A DNA stretch of 64,000 nt, taken from Tetmemena sp. SeJ-2015. Taxonomy: Eukaryota > Ciliophora > Spirotrichea > Sporadotrichida > Oxytrichidae. The DNA lies in assembly GCA_027382625.1 (NCBI GenBank), contig JAJKFJ010021965.1, positions 1 to 64,000 on the forward strand. The letters run 5' to 3'. The notes under the pieces are model-generated. The model searched no databases and was not told the origin of the DNA. It was given only the letters and a program-made list of their open reading frames with translations. The first letter of the stretch is position 1. Every line of letters starts with the position of its first letter. The position numbers and the translations under genes were made by a program. Below are positions 15,101-30,100 of this stretch, in pieces.

Positions 15101-18100
15101 AACTTATCACACAGATAGTCAAATAACTCAAAAATCAGGAGAAAGAGACTTAACTATTCATTATATTAACAAAAATAAATATTTCATTTTAATCTCAATT
15201 ATTCCTTAAATTAATTCTATAAGAGTCTTATATATTATTTCATTATAATTTCTAAAAGTATTTTTTTATGAAATAACTCAAAACTTTTAAGCTTTATATA
15301 TTGCAGGCATATATATAAACAGATCATTTTTTCAATTATTCAGCTTCAATTTGTATTTTACTTCTTTATTATTAGATGATAATCGACCAAATTATATAGC
15401 AAATAAATAAAATTGACAGAATCAACAGAAAAGGGGCGACTAAGGATTAAACTTCTACTAAAAATGTCATCTAAGCTAAGAATTACATAAAAATAAAGAT
15501 TATTTTTTAATTAAACTTAAAGTTAAATAAATTTTATTGATAAAAATTATAAGTAATTAAGAAATTGATCTTAATTAAAGAGTAAATCTGAAAGGCATAG
15601 ATAATATCATAAAAGAATTATCCACTTACAATAAAGGCTTGTCTGCCAAGAAAAAAGCAGTGATGACGCTCCGATCTCATTTGAGGGGCGAGAGAGGGTC
15701 CTCTGTTGATCTTAATTTCTCGTTGCGCAAAAAACCTTGAATGCGTTGTTTGTTAGACAAGGCAAAAGGAAAACTGCAACAAAGTTCCAAATTTACTGGA
15801 TCAGAATGACTACTTGGTATTCGGCGATTACTATTATGTAACACGAGTAGTGATACGCTTCTAGTAAGGCCTCATATCCCCAATTTAAAGGCTATATCTA
15901 CTAGTACGACTATAACATTATCTTGCACCTTACAAGGTAGGTTCCCTAGAGGGTTTCTACAGTAACCATTGCTCTTTGTAGATCTCCCATAATTCCTTTA
16001 CTGGGAAGTCACTAATCTAGGGCCTAAAGGAGATAGTTTGAGAATTAGGACATTTCTCGCAATTCTTTTTTATTAGACTAAATCCACTCCTCTCTATTTG
16101 AAACGCTGTACCACTTACAATAGATTTATAAATTAGATAACCTCTTTGGCATTAAGTAATAGCCGTCTGATCTCCCTCCCCCATCCAAGCTGACTATAGT
16201 TCTACGTCACAGGTCCTAAATTTGATTTTCTCATTTAATATACCTAGGAATCTAAAGGAAAATAATTGTTAAATACAAGATCTTATTGTGCTCTTATCCT
16301 TCTCATTCTTACTTAAACTTATATCTTTCGTTAATTTTTGAAAAGAATAGCTGCTGCAGAAGCTCTCCTCCTCTATCTGCAATAAAACGCATTTTACTTG
16401 TTTCCGTGGCAGATGTTGTAGTGTTCAGACTCGCTAAGGTTGAGCTCCAGTACTTGCTTAAGTAAAATGCGTTTTATTGCAGATAGAGGAGGAGAGCTTC
16501 TGCAGCAGCTATTCTTTTGAAAAATTAACGAAAGATATAAGTTTAAGTAAGAATGAGAAGGATAAGAGCACAATAAGATCTTGTATTTAACAATTATTTT
16601 CCTTTATATTCCTAGGTAAAATTAATTAAAAAATTTATTCAAAAAATAGAAAAATTGAAGATCAGATAATAAAGTTTACTTAAACTTTCCTAATTTATAA
16701 ATTTATAAATAATTTCATAAAATATTTAATATTTTTTAATGCATAATTTTAATTTTGCCCTTAATTTTTGGGGAAAAAATTAGCTAAGGTAGAGAATCTA
16801 AACCTCAGAATAGGATAAAAAATTTGAAATATATTTAGCAATATTAATTTTTAAGGATATGAATATTGGAGATAAGAAAAAATGGGAGCCTTCTTCAATT
16901 AAAATTTAAGTCTGAGATTAATTTGTTCTTTAATCCAGCATAAAAATAATTTCATTCTCTTATATAGCTTCATCTTGTAATATTATAAACTAGTCAACTT
17001 CATAGAATATCATAAAAATAAATGTACTTAAACCAAGTAATTAGTAATCGCTTATTTGTAAATTATGGAAGAGCAAGAGTTGAGCAAAAAGTTCAGAAAA
17101 AAAGGCAAGAAGCTATCATAATGTTCCTTCCGACAATGTATGGAACAAAGATCTCGTTCCTCAAAGCAATTCTTGCTGATGAGAAGAAAGCTCTCAAAAC
17201 AATCGATGTAAACATGATGGAGATCCCAACTATCTGGATCTCAGTCACTAATATGTATGACGATGCGATGGGAGACCCCGGGGGTTGCTCTATTCCTTCC
17301 TAACAAGGAACAACTCTCAAACAAGTTGCCAGAACGAAGGTTTTTTCTTTGGCGTCCTTGCTACTGTACGTGCAGAGTACCTCAAAGAGATATTGAAGAT
17401 GCACACAGGAAGAGATTCTAAGTAGGGGAAGAACGACCCAAAGAAGCAAGGAAAAAAGTTATCAGCACGAATGGTTTGAGCAGCTTCAGAAGTATCCCTA
17501 CTTCTCTAGTAAGTTTTAGAGTTTAACTGTGTAAGAAACCTGGCACTGGCATCTACTTAATGAAGGAGAGAGCAAAGGTATTCAGAGCACGGAAGCAAAA
17601 TACAAGCATCGAGGTGAGCAAGCGTCATCACTATACAAACTTAGGGACGACGAGATGCACATAGATGCGGGAGCAGGTTCGAAGATGAGGAAGCTAGGCC
17701 CATCTGGCCCAACAGAAGAGAGAAAGAACCTTAAGAATCCCTTCTTCCCATAAAAAAGTGACTTAAGTCAATAAGTTAAGCTTAATCTTTTCCTAAATAT
17801 TCCACTCTACCTTATTCGCACATAACTTTGTCTTCTCTTCTTCCACTCTCTTACAACTACTCACTATTAAATCCTCTGATCGATACCCTTAATCATGCAT
17901 CAAGTATAGAGAAGCAGCTTCTTATAGTGCCTTAACTAAGTTCCAGTAAAAACTCAATGCCGTTGAACTTCTGGCGAGTATGGAACATTAAAAACAGGTG
18001 ATGTTTAACCAGCGTATGCCTTCCCTTTTTTCTTTGTCTTGTGTACGCTGAGGTTGTCAACGATAGAACGACTCACGTCTGGATCTTCTCTCTGAGCTTC

Positions 18101-21100
18101 TTAAGGAACGCAACATACTGCTCTCGCTTGATAGAGCGAGGGTGAAGGAAAATAAGCTTCTAAGCCTGAGTCTTGCTGATTCCTGCAAGTAACGCAACTT
18201 GTAGTTATATTTACTTTCTACTCGTAAACTTCTATGTTATCGTGCTTCTTGTACCAACTCTTCTTCATGAAAGGGGTTGTGTGTAACCTTCGTCAGCACA
18301 TACAAACTTCCACGCTATCCCTCTCACACCTGAGCAGCTAGCGTAAAAATAATTTAGATTATTATTAATAAATGGCTTAGTGAAGTCTAAAAACGCGCTT
18401 CATCGATTCACAGTTTTGTACGTTATGCATTTTAACGAAAAGATGTTTGCTACAGTCTAGGAGAGATCTTGGATAAGGAAACTATCTATGGAAGATCTTT
18501 CGCGCGCTACTCCAAACTGAAGTGCGCTTAGTGGCAAGAGTTTGAGGATCAATCAAATAATTGATGTGCACATCTTGAAACTTAGAAGTGCGATGAAACA
18601 GCTGCAACTCCTAACTTTCTCATCTTTCAAAGCAACTTTCAAATGCGAGAGTATAAATGCGCGCTGGCACTCCAACATTTTTGCGATGGAGTTGATGTTG
18701 AAAACTGGCTATTACTACTGATTAAGGGTGACTACATCCATACCTTAGAGTCAAAATGAAACTGAGATAGGATGGATCATGTAGTTATTTTTGAGTAATT
18801 TCCCTTACTGCATAATTATAAATATTATAGGATGTATACAAATATTTATCGTCAATTGATTTTTCTAAAAATTAATGACTGATTTTTTGTAACCCTTTAA
18901 TTATTTTCGGGGTTTCTAAAAGTATTTTAAAATGGAAGTATTTATTAATCTAGAGATTTAAAAATGCAAGACATCCAGCTACTGTTCCTTATATCCCAGC
19001 CTCTTTAATTCATCTTGGACACAGGGAGATCTTACTGAAATCTGAGCTATGCAGTACCTTCAGAATGATGAATAAATGAGCAAGATGCTGAAAGGTTTAG
19101 TGCTAGAACCAGAATTGCAACAATGAAAATCATGAATAGAAAGATGTATAGCTTGAATTTTGGGCATCCAACACTAGAGTCTAAAATAGTTCGAGAACGT
19201 GAGAGAGATAAAAGATTAACAAGTTATTCTGCAATTTACATTCAGAGTGCTTGATCTAAAATAAAAAATTAAGGCATCAAACCACAATTACAGATAGAAC
19301 TAATATTCGCCACTTATTTTAGAGAAAAATCAATTAACGATAAAGCATTAATTCTATAATAAAGAAATTAATTATATGCAACTTATTCTCGATTTCTTAT
19401 CATACTATGGAGTTTTAAATATTGATGATGGAGAAAACAAATGTTCTCTGCTATAATCATTAAATTTGCTAGCTTAAAACAATAATTTCAACAAAGGAAG
19501 CATATTTAATAAAATCCTAAAACTTGATAAGTTTTATGACTACATTTTATTTTCAAAGACAAAATAAATATCTAAAGATAAATACAAAAAGGAAGATATT
19601 TAAAATTAATACGAAAGTGACGACTATAATTGCATTTAAAAGCTCATCTAAGACTATAAAGACTATAAGGAATGCAAATATAAATTAAATCAATGAATAT
19701 AAGTTATTATTTATAGATTGCATTTATAAAATTAGAAATTATTATATGGATTAATGAAGTGGCACCAAATTCCGTCAGAATAGGTAGAGAGATCCGCCAC
19801 CCTTTATTTCAGTTTTAATTTTTGATTTCCTTAGAGGCGATCTAACATAGCATTATATTCGATGAAGGTTGTTGACTTTAAAGAAGAGGATGGGTTATTG
19901 CTGCAGCTGGATTGATATATTAGGCTAGTTTTCTTCTGCAGACTCTTCTATCCTGATTTATTATGAAGGATAGAGATCTCTAGGCAACAAAATTTTTTGC
20001 AGAATTCAAGATGATTAAAGAAGGCGCTCAGGGGATGTATTTACAGATTAATTATTTATTTCTCCTCAAATACTCCTCTTAGTGACGAAATATTTTAACA
20101 AATAAGTAGAAGATAAAGTTATAAACTGCGTAAGTAAAGAGGTGAGGCACTCTTAGTCTAAGACATCAAATCATAACTTAAATTTAATTCTTCATGGATT
20201 TTCAGCCTTTAAGTATTAATTAATTTCCCTTAATTAATAAAATAATTTTAAAAAGTATAAGTGTATGTTTACATAAAAGGTTGCTTAAGTTATGAGCTAT
20301 TGAGCTTGAAAAATAATTTTAATGAAAACCTATAAGAATAAATATCTATAGGAAAATCAAACTAGATTATTTTTTAATTAATTAATAAGTTTTTTATTAA
20401 TTCTTTTGGATTTTTCGATAATTGTATAATTTAAAATAAAAAAAATATAAATAATTTCTCCCTAAATCTTGTTAAATGAGATAAATAACCTTCAAAATCA
20501 AGATATTGATGCAATTTAAAAAAAGATATGGATTGAGAAATAACAGATTAAGTAGATTTTTATGTACTCCAAAGAGCATTATCGACACAAAATTTTATAA
20601 AATTTATAAAATTTGCGATATCTTCAAATTTTTAGTTGACTTTATTTTAAATTACCTATAAATAAAAATAAAAAATTATTTTTAAAATTCTGATTGAAAA
20701 TCATTGGTTTGATCTAAAAATATTGTTTTTAATACAGTCAGTTATATAACTATATAACTTTTTAATATCTACAGATAAAATTTCTTATTTTCATATAATT
20801 TTATTAGCTTAAATAACTAAGTTTGAAAAAATGAATTTTAATTATTAAGGAATAATTATATACAAATATATATTTAAGTAATCAAATATTAGCTATAAAA
20901 GGGCAAACAGAATAAAAATTAAGAAATTTAAGTTCCCATTGAGTAGTCTAAAATAAATTACATTTTACATAGGAGGACCATTGCGTTAATGATTTAATCA
21001 AATCTTGATTATATTATTTACAATTAATTCGAAATCTTTTTCAAATAACAGAATTTGTAAAGCAATTATTAATTCAGCTAATTTTAAAACTATTGGAAAT

Positions 21101-24100
21101 GCTAATTATTTTATGTTTATGCTTTAAAAGAAAGAAATTCCGATTTTAAATGAAGAAATAATTTTTTAGCAAATAATAATAGAAATTATATGAATATTTA
21201 AATATTTAAAAATAAGCAGAACGATAAATTTCTTTTATATATAAAACATTGTAAGTATTTTAGAATGTTATTTGTGAAATTTCAGCAAAAAATTCAAATT
21301 ATAACTAAGCATACAAACCTTTAATTGTGATATATTTTTCTTTTAAGACCTAAGTAGAATATGTCTAAAAAAAACTTTGAAGTCTCCTCCACAAATATAA
21401 AAGTGACTAACTCATTTAAATTTTAAATTCTTTCTCTATCTTTCTGAAAGAGAAGCATGTATATAGCAATAAAAAGTGGATTGATAAGTATAAATTTGAA
21501 ATAATAAAAATAGAAGAATTTCATGATAAAACATATATTTAAAAAAAAATATATAAAGAGAAAAAATATAATTTTATGCTTAATATATAAATTTTAAAAA
21601 CCTTTTTTATTACGATAAGAGAGAATTTTAAAAAAATTTAAAAGGGATTTTTTTCCTTATTCTTTTATTTGATTTAATAATTTGTTTTTCTTGAAATAAA
21701 CCATTATGGCTTTAGAATGCAGTTAAGATAAAGATAATTCTATTCCCCAAATAGCAAAGATTATCCCTCTCAGCACTTTAATGAAGGTTCTTATTGATTT
21801 TAAAACTCCCTATCTCCTGAAGAAGAAGTATTTGAGAATTTTACTTTAGATTCATTTAGGTAGAATGGATGATCATACCAGCTCACTTAAAGATGGAAGA
21901 CATCTCAAACAAGTTTTACAAAATATAAACAGTTAGTTCATGATTATAATTTATAGAGAGTCTTAACTATCCACTAATTAATATCAGAGCTTCAATTTAT
22001 TTTTCCTTCCAAATAATTACTTTATTTAAACAAATATATTATCAATTATAAGCTTAGCTTTGAATCAAAAATTAATTTTAATGCTAAACAAAATTACGGT
22101 AAGTTTAATAAAAAATTTTTTAAGTTTACTTATGGAAAGCCTAAACGAACGAGAACAAAGCACTAGTCATCTGTGTTAAATCTTGGTACTGTAAGAGCTC
22201 CTTGTCGACCAAATATTGCTTGAAAAATTTCCAAAAAAATGTAATTTTACTGAATTATAAATTCCCACAATTAGAGGGAAAGTTCTTTCACATTATAATG
22301 ATTCTCAAATCTTTTGAAGCTGCCTCTCTAAAGCTCAATAAAGACTAAAAACAGTGGCTAATAACAATAAAACATGGCTTTCTCTACAGTAGTGAGAAAT
22401 CTGGGCTGGACTCATAATATTTAAAAACATCCCTCTTTCATTTTAGTACTTGACAGAATAAAATTTTTGCTGAAAAATAGCTAGTTTTTAAATGCTTGAT
22501 TATATTCCTCTTCGCATTTTAGTTTAACTCTAATAACTATAGCTTATTTATAAAAAAAAGTATTTTAGTAGATTGTTTTCAATGACCTTGAGGAGTTTCC
22601 TTTTGCTATTATACACTCTATTAAAACAGCGAGGCAGAACTACGAAGATGAATAAAAAAAGACCAAATTATTTTTTTAAAAGGTTTAATTTCTATTATAA
22701 ACAATATATAAATATAATATTTAAATGTCAAAATGATAAAATTATTTTTATTAACTCTAATCAAACTGATATCTTTTATTATTTATGTAAATGAATTACT
22801 CTCATATACTGTAATTTATTATTCTTCATTAGTCTTAAAACCTTTTGCTACTATAATTTATCAAGATATAGAATCTTGAATTTATCTTAAATTTAAAGAG
22901 GCAGCACACTGCTTGGGAATATTTTATAATCTTGGCTTTAATCCTAAAAATTACATTAAAACATGCTTTAAATAATATTTATTAATTATTGATATCTTTA
23001 GGGCAGAGCTTGATAAGGGCAAAATTAGAATTATAAGATAAGGGTAATAATGGTAATAATGGTAATAATGGCAATAATGGTAATAAGGGTGACAAAGGTG
23101 ACAAGGGTGATAATGGTGATAATGCTGTTTAAGGTGATAAGGATGATAAGGGTGAGAAGAGTGATAAGGTAGAATTAATCGAGAAAGAGGAAACTGACGA
23201 ATAACTTAAAAGATTGCAAGAATAGTATAAGAAGTTTAATGACTTGCCAAAAGATGTATAGCAAGCATCTGCACTTGCAGTAAGAGAAGATCTTATTATA
23301 ACTCAGTAAAAAAATTATTATCTAACAAGTCAAGAGCTAAATTCAATGAAATAGCTTAATACCTTCTTGAAGATCAATAATATAGGTCAAATACGAATAG
23401 TTGATTGGCGACTGCTATATCTCAAAAATAAATGAATTTTAATGTTTTTAGTGTGAGCCAGTCCTTGACTGTCTTTTTAAGAATTGAGGATTTAAATAAC
23501 TAAACTAATCATAAAATGGAAGGAGGAGGTTGAGCTCCCTTGGAGTTCCATCTGTGGACTTTACTTCAACAACTATACCAACTGCATTATCTTCGTGATC
23601 ATCTTCGGAGGACTGGAAGACATACATCATTAAAATCCAAAAAGCAATTAAAGATGCTTTCAATTTATAACTACCCTTCAAACTAGTCAGATACTGCAAG
23701 AAGCGCACTCCCACTACTAGTGCAAAACAAAACTTCTCCTTTTTCAAACTAAAAACTATAGACACGACAGATATTCATTCAGACTGGAGATGTTGCTGAT
23801 GATTTCTATCACAAGTATGAATACGACATCAAAATGAAAGAAAAGTGGAAAAAGAAAACCAAATAAATAAACAATGACTAAATGTAGGCAATGAAAACAA
23901 AGCTGACAAGCAGCAATTCTCTGAGTTAGTTATTTAAATCCTCAATTCTTAAAAAGACAGTCAAGGAATGGCTCTTACACTAAAACACATTAAAATTTAT
24001 TTATTTTTGAGATATAGCAGTCGCCAATCAATTATTCGTATTTGACCTATAATGATAATCCCTTTACAACTAATGATATCTTCAATGAAATTAAATAAAA

Positions 24101-27100
24101 TACTCAAAATAATTTATTAAAAATAATTCCTAATATGCTTTTTAAAATAACTAAATTCTAGCTTCTAATTTAACGTTTACCTTCGACATAAGACATAAAA
24201 TTTTACTTAAATTGTAATCTTAAAGTTATATGTATGACGACTGAATAAACTTTTAATTTCAGGATGATGCCCAAATTTGAACTAACTTTAATTTCTAAAA
24301 TGTATTGTTCTAAGTTCCTTTCAGTGAATTTAATTTATTTTAATATATCTAATTTCTTTAAATAATATAAAAAATTTCAATAAAATTGGATAGATATTTT
24401 TCTTACACAATCTATCTCATTTATAAAAAGGGATTAAAAATTCTTGTTTTTCTAGGTATTCCTATAAAATCTTAAAAGACATTAAAAATATGAAAAATAT
24501 TATTTAAAAATGTTTATTTATTATTTGAATTTAGTTATAATAATTTATGGAAAAAATAATTTAAGGATTAATTAATTATTGTTTAAATGATGCTAAAGGT
24601 GACTTTTATCTAGTTTAGTCTTATAATTAATGTTATATTTAATTAAAAATTCATAATATAGGGAAGATTGCAATAGATGATCAAGTAAATAACTAAATAA
24701 ATACAATTTAAGTTTAAAAAAAGAAGCTACTGACTAAGATTTGCAAAATAGAATAAGTAATTTCTTACTCATAGCAGAGATTTTGAACTTAGATAAGTTT
24801 AAAGGTCTTCTTAGAGGAATTTAAGTCTTTTTTTTCGCCCTCATAGCATTGTTTTATTAGAATTTTTATTCTCTGTGAGAAATATTACTTTAAAAAGGCC
24901 ATGAGATAAATAATCTCACGTTTTAGAATAAATCTGCTCAACATTGAATTATAGTTTAAAATATTGTTTTGAATTTTGATAGTATAGCTCTTCTTTGCTT
25001 GTGCTGTAGTTTTTATGTCATGTTGCCTTTCAAGTCCCATTTTGTGAAAATGCCATAATATCTTTAAGGGATTAATAAATTATCAGCTCCTTTCTCTTTT
25101 TATATCACTTTTCTTGAACCTATTTTCAGAATGAAATAACAATAGCAGAATTAATATATAAATCAATCTCCAATTTTACGAATTTAAGAACATTAGATAA
25201 AGCATATTTAAACAATTTATTACTGTGAAACTTTTGTTTATGAGCATATAAAGTTTTTAACTACTAAATTATAAATAAAAAAGAATAATCTTTAAAAGAA
25301 GGCCTTTTAATAAATTATATTTTTAACAAGGCAAAGGAGACAGTTAATAAAAAAATCGCTTTCTGGGAACAAATATGAAGAGTGCAGAAATTTTTACTGC
25401 AACTAAATTATTACCCAGTTTACTTTATTAACAAAAAATTAATTTTAACATATTTTTAATTTACTTTGAGTTGATTACTTTTAATATTAACTAATAAATA
25501 CATTATTTTAATGTTTTGTTCATTAAATTCCGATGGTTTCTTAACACATTTTATTTAATCTGAATAAGTGAGGCCCGAAGATTTGTTCTCAGGAATTGAA
25601 AAGCCGAAAGTAGATCGTGTCCTTTAACAATTGAACACCTTAGAAAAAATTTAGGGGTCTTTTTTAGTTTTTAATTTTAAATTTATAATGATTCATTTTC
25701 TTTATCCTCATTCAGATATTATAAAAGTTGCATCCTAAATTTATAGCAGAGAAGTTATTTTTTAAATATATGGAACAAATATATTTTAAATAATTTATTT
25801 AATGAAGTGAATTGAGAATAAAGGAAGCCCCCAATATTATAAGTGAGAGTTCATTGAAGGATAAAAAAATTATAGTAGAGAATATATTAATTTTGATCAA
25901 AATTAAATATAATTAATATTTTTTTAAAATTAAAATTTAGATTAAGATTAACTTTAATAATGTAAATTCAGCTTAATTTAATATAGAAGTTTAAAATCAA
26001 TCAGTATGACAGTAGTATTTTAATTCAATTAAAATTTATTAATTCTCATTTTTTATTTACCTAGACTTTTATTAAAAATACGATAAAAATTGATATTTTA
26101 TTGTTGATAATTTTTTAGATAGAAATTTAAGCAATCTCTCATATGATTTTCAATCATAATATGATAATTAATTTTATATTTTGAGGCAATTCAATTAATG
26201 TCCTGTTTAAGAAAGCTTTTTCTTTCTTCTTTTAGTGATTGATTATGTGTTAAATCTTGCTAGTAGTTTTATATTTCTTATATAAAAAGATACATGTTTA
26301 AAAGTAAATTTATTTTAGAGATATTTTAATTATAAAAAGGAATACGAAGAGGGTAAAAAAAAGCTTCGCGATAAAGGAGATCCTATTTCTGAGGTGAATT
26401 AAGAGGTTAAATATAGCCCTGTAAATTATAAGTACCTGAACTAATAGAACCCTAACGAGTATTGGAAGTATTTGTCTAGCGAAAGTAACTCAATCAATAT
26501 GAAGGATGGACTCTTGCATTTTATCCTAGACTTCTTCAAAAATTTGAAGTGGGATCTAACCACTGAGGATAGAGACCTCTTCACTGATTATGTACAGGCT
26601 CCACTAGTCAAACTCAAAAACACTTGTAAAATAGTTAATCAGCATCAAGCATCAGTTATCAATAATTTAGATGAACTAATACTCAAGATCGACGATGCTC
26701 TTAAGGAGATAGATTCGGCTTTCAGAAATGCCGAGAAAAAAATTAGAATGAAAAATGCCAAAAGTTTTACTTAATTATTATTGTAAAGTTAAAATCTGAA
26801 CGACGAACAAATTAATGTGACAGAGGCTTATCTGAGATTTGCTGAAGTATTTCCAGCAGATGTACCTATAAAGATTCAGAAAGAACCTATCAATTCTTTC
26901 AAGAGGTTATTTATTTTAATTTAAAATTGTTTGTTGCAAAAATAATAAAATATCAATTTTGCTATTTTCATAAAAGACTGAGATTAGAGATCATGATATA
27001 GTGCACATTTTCTTGATAATAATTTTTTAATAATTGAATTGATGATCTCTAGTTGAGAAATTCAAGGCACAAAGAAATAAATTATAAATTATAAAAAATG

Positions 27101-30100
27101 AGAAAATTGTGGCTGTTGAGGTGTTTCCAGTGTGAATAATTATTGCACTATTTGATTGAGTTAAAGATTCTAGAAATTTGATATCCTTTCAAATTATATG
27201 TGGGAAGGCTGAATTTTTGTGGCACAAGTTCAGAAATAGATATAATGCATTTAAGGTAATTAAAAAATGAGTAAATAAATTTAATTTTGATCAGCTCTCG
27301 AACTACCTGCAGCTCAGAAATATACGATTTCAACTGCCAAGAAAAATGCTGCAGCTCTCCATTTATTTTTAATCAAACACCGATTTAATTTTTTCTGAGC
27401 TATATATAATGATATATATCTGAATTAGAATAGTAGATAGAAACATAATAATCAATGAGTTTATATGTTTTTAAATATTTCCAAAATTATATTATTGGAA
27501 ATTAAAGTCCTCTTATCTTAACTTTTTTAATAATAAATATATTAAGACTAAGATCACCGTGAAGCGGTCAAAAGTAAGGGATTAAAATGAGTTCCATGCT
27601 TGACTTTAAATTTAATTTTAAAATAGTGCAGCTCAATGTTTTGAATATAAAATTTAATACTCTTAATTGTGTTAACTTAAAACGAGGAATTCTAAAGTAG
27701 TGCAGCCTCAGAAATAGAAAATGGGAGAAAAGATTATAAAGTATTTGCTGGAGAAGAAAATGCAGCAGAACCCATTGACTATGAGAGGAGAAGAAGATGC
27801 AGATTTTGGTTCTACATTAGGTCTGGGATTTTCTTCTAGAGGTGAATTACTTTCTTAGAAGTAGCAAAATAAGCTAAGACGACTCCATGATGAGCATCTC
27901 AATGAGAACCAGATTTTTAAGAATGCGAAAGATGAATAGGAGGAAAATTTGAAAAAGTATTGCAAAATGATCGGCAATCGTTTTTTATTAATCATATGCT
28001 GAGTTCAATGACGAGTTTAAAAAACCTTTTTAAAATCCCCGGAAAGGAGTACGATTAAACCACCATAGTGAAGGCAAACTAGTTCATTGAAATTTTGAAG
28101 GAGATTGGAAAGGGAGAAACTGATGTGAGTTCTTAGAGCAGGATGTTCTTTAATAGAATAATTGAAATCCAAGAGCAGAAAAGATCTGAGGACTATGAAA
28201 AGTAAGAGGAAGGAGCTGCATAGGGAGATGAAAAACAAAACGATATCTATCTTTCTTAGCTGGGGGAAATGCTTATTTAAAACTTCAAAGAAGAAAAGGT
28301 AAAGAAGACACAGATAGATGAGCTCAAAAATTGTAGAAGAAAATTATCATATTTTATTTAAAATTAAAATAAAAAAGACAGATATAATGTTGTTAGAATT
28401 CATGCTATATTATATTTTGGCAATTTATATGACCTAAATTAAGATTCATGAAACAAATCAGCTAATTTCAATTTAGTAATTTAGTAATTTTAATTTTAAA
28501 TCTCGCAAAATTATATTTAAAAGTCAGGAATAATAGTTATGAATTATTATTTTTCAGAAATGTTCCTTATAAATAAGAAACAAATAAACAATTAAATTTT
28601 TCAAAGTAAATATAAAAAAATTTTAAGCTGTGTAAATTGATAAATCAAGATTTTTAAAAAGAATCATCTCCACATTAGAAGTTCAAAAGAAAAATAATAC
28701 ATATAAGATTTACTTATATTTAAAGAAAATTTGATGAATACATAATTAACACAGAACTTTTTGACCATCTTAACAAGGAGGAAGATCTCAAAGACATCAT
28801 TTAAAAGGTTATTAGACATTACAAATTTATTCAGAATTTATTTAATTCTATAAAATTATAGTTAAACAATACTTAATAAACAGAAGATAAAATTAGAATT
28901 AAATTTATCGAGCATCATTTATTAATCTCAAATGTAGAATAATTCAAATTAGTTATTGTCAAAGTAATTGCGTTAAATCAAGATTACATTCAACAATGCT
29001 AGCCAGAGTTTTAAAATGAATTTACTATTTATTATTGTGTACTTTTATTTTCAAGAGAGAATCTTTAAAACTAAGAATTGAGGTTTAGATATAGAATTGT
29101 TCTTATTGTTCCCATCTTGTAAAAATATAATTTGATTTTAGTTTTGATTTTGTTATCTTAATATTAAAAATGTAAGATTTAAAACATTAACCTTTATAGT
29201 TTGATGAAAACGACAAGAACCTCGAATCGATGATTACTTTCTTCCAGAATATGATAATTGGTCTTAAGGTTCAAAATTAAAGATTTTACATCCTTAAGCT
29301 CATAAAGGGGATTCTAGACTAATATTTTAATATATTTATATTTTTTAATTATTTCTGGGATAGTCCAGCGCTGAATGTGTAATGTCATGCTGCACATTTG
29401 CCATCAAATTTCAAAAAATTTAAATTTAAATTTTTTTTATAAAATTTTTTTTTTAAAAGGTATTTTTAATATTAGAAAAAAAAATAATCATTTAAAATAA
29501 GAGAAGGATAAATTTTTTTTAAATACCCCTTAAAAAATAATTAGTAAGGGAAAATTAAAATTTGAATTATTAAATAAACAACTAGCACTGAATTAAATTA
29601 TTTATACCTGAGATTTCCAAATTCATCATCAGTTCTTTAAATATTTTGTCATATCCCCATTGGCATCTGAGTGACCAATGGTTCAATTCTTCATTCAATT
29701 AGTGAGAGTTAAGCGTGTTGAGTTATTATACCGGTGGCTACAATAGTCTTTGCAATTCTGATTTTAATAAATGCCGTCCTTAGTCATAGATAGTTTGAAC
29801 CTCCAAAATAAATATAATGATTTTCTTATTTCCTCAATAATTCATTCAGCAAAACAATTCATTATAATTTACAAGTGCAATTTCTGTGACACACTTACTG
29901 GCCCGGATTTCCTTCCATTATTTATCATTGTAGATTTTTCAATTTGTAACTTTAATAAATTTAATAATCAATTATAAATGCTTGAGTGGCATTTTAATTA
30001 TTTTTTTATAAATATCTTGAAAAATCCCAGGATGTTTAGAATAAGTCAGAAACTTAAATGAAGTAGGATATTAAACTTCAACTTATTATCTATTTAAATG

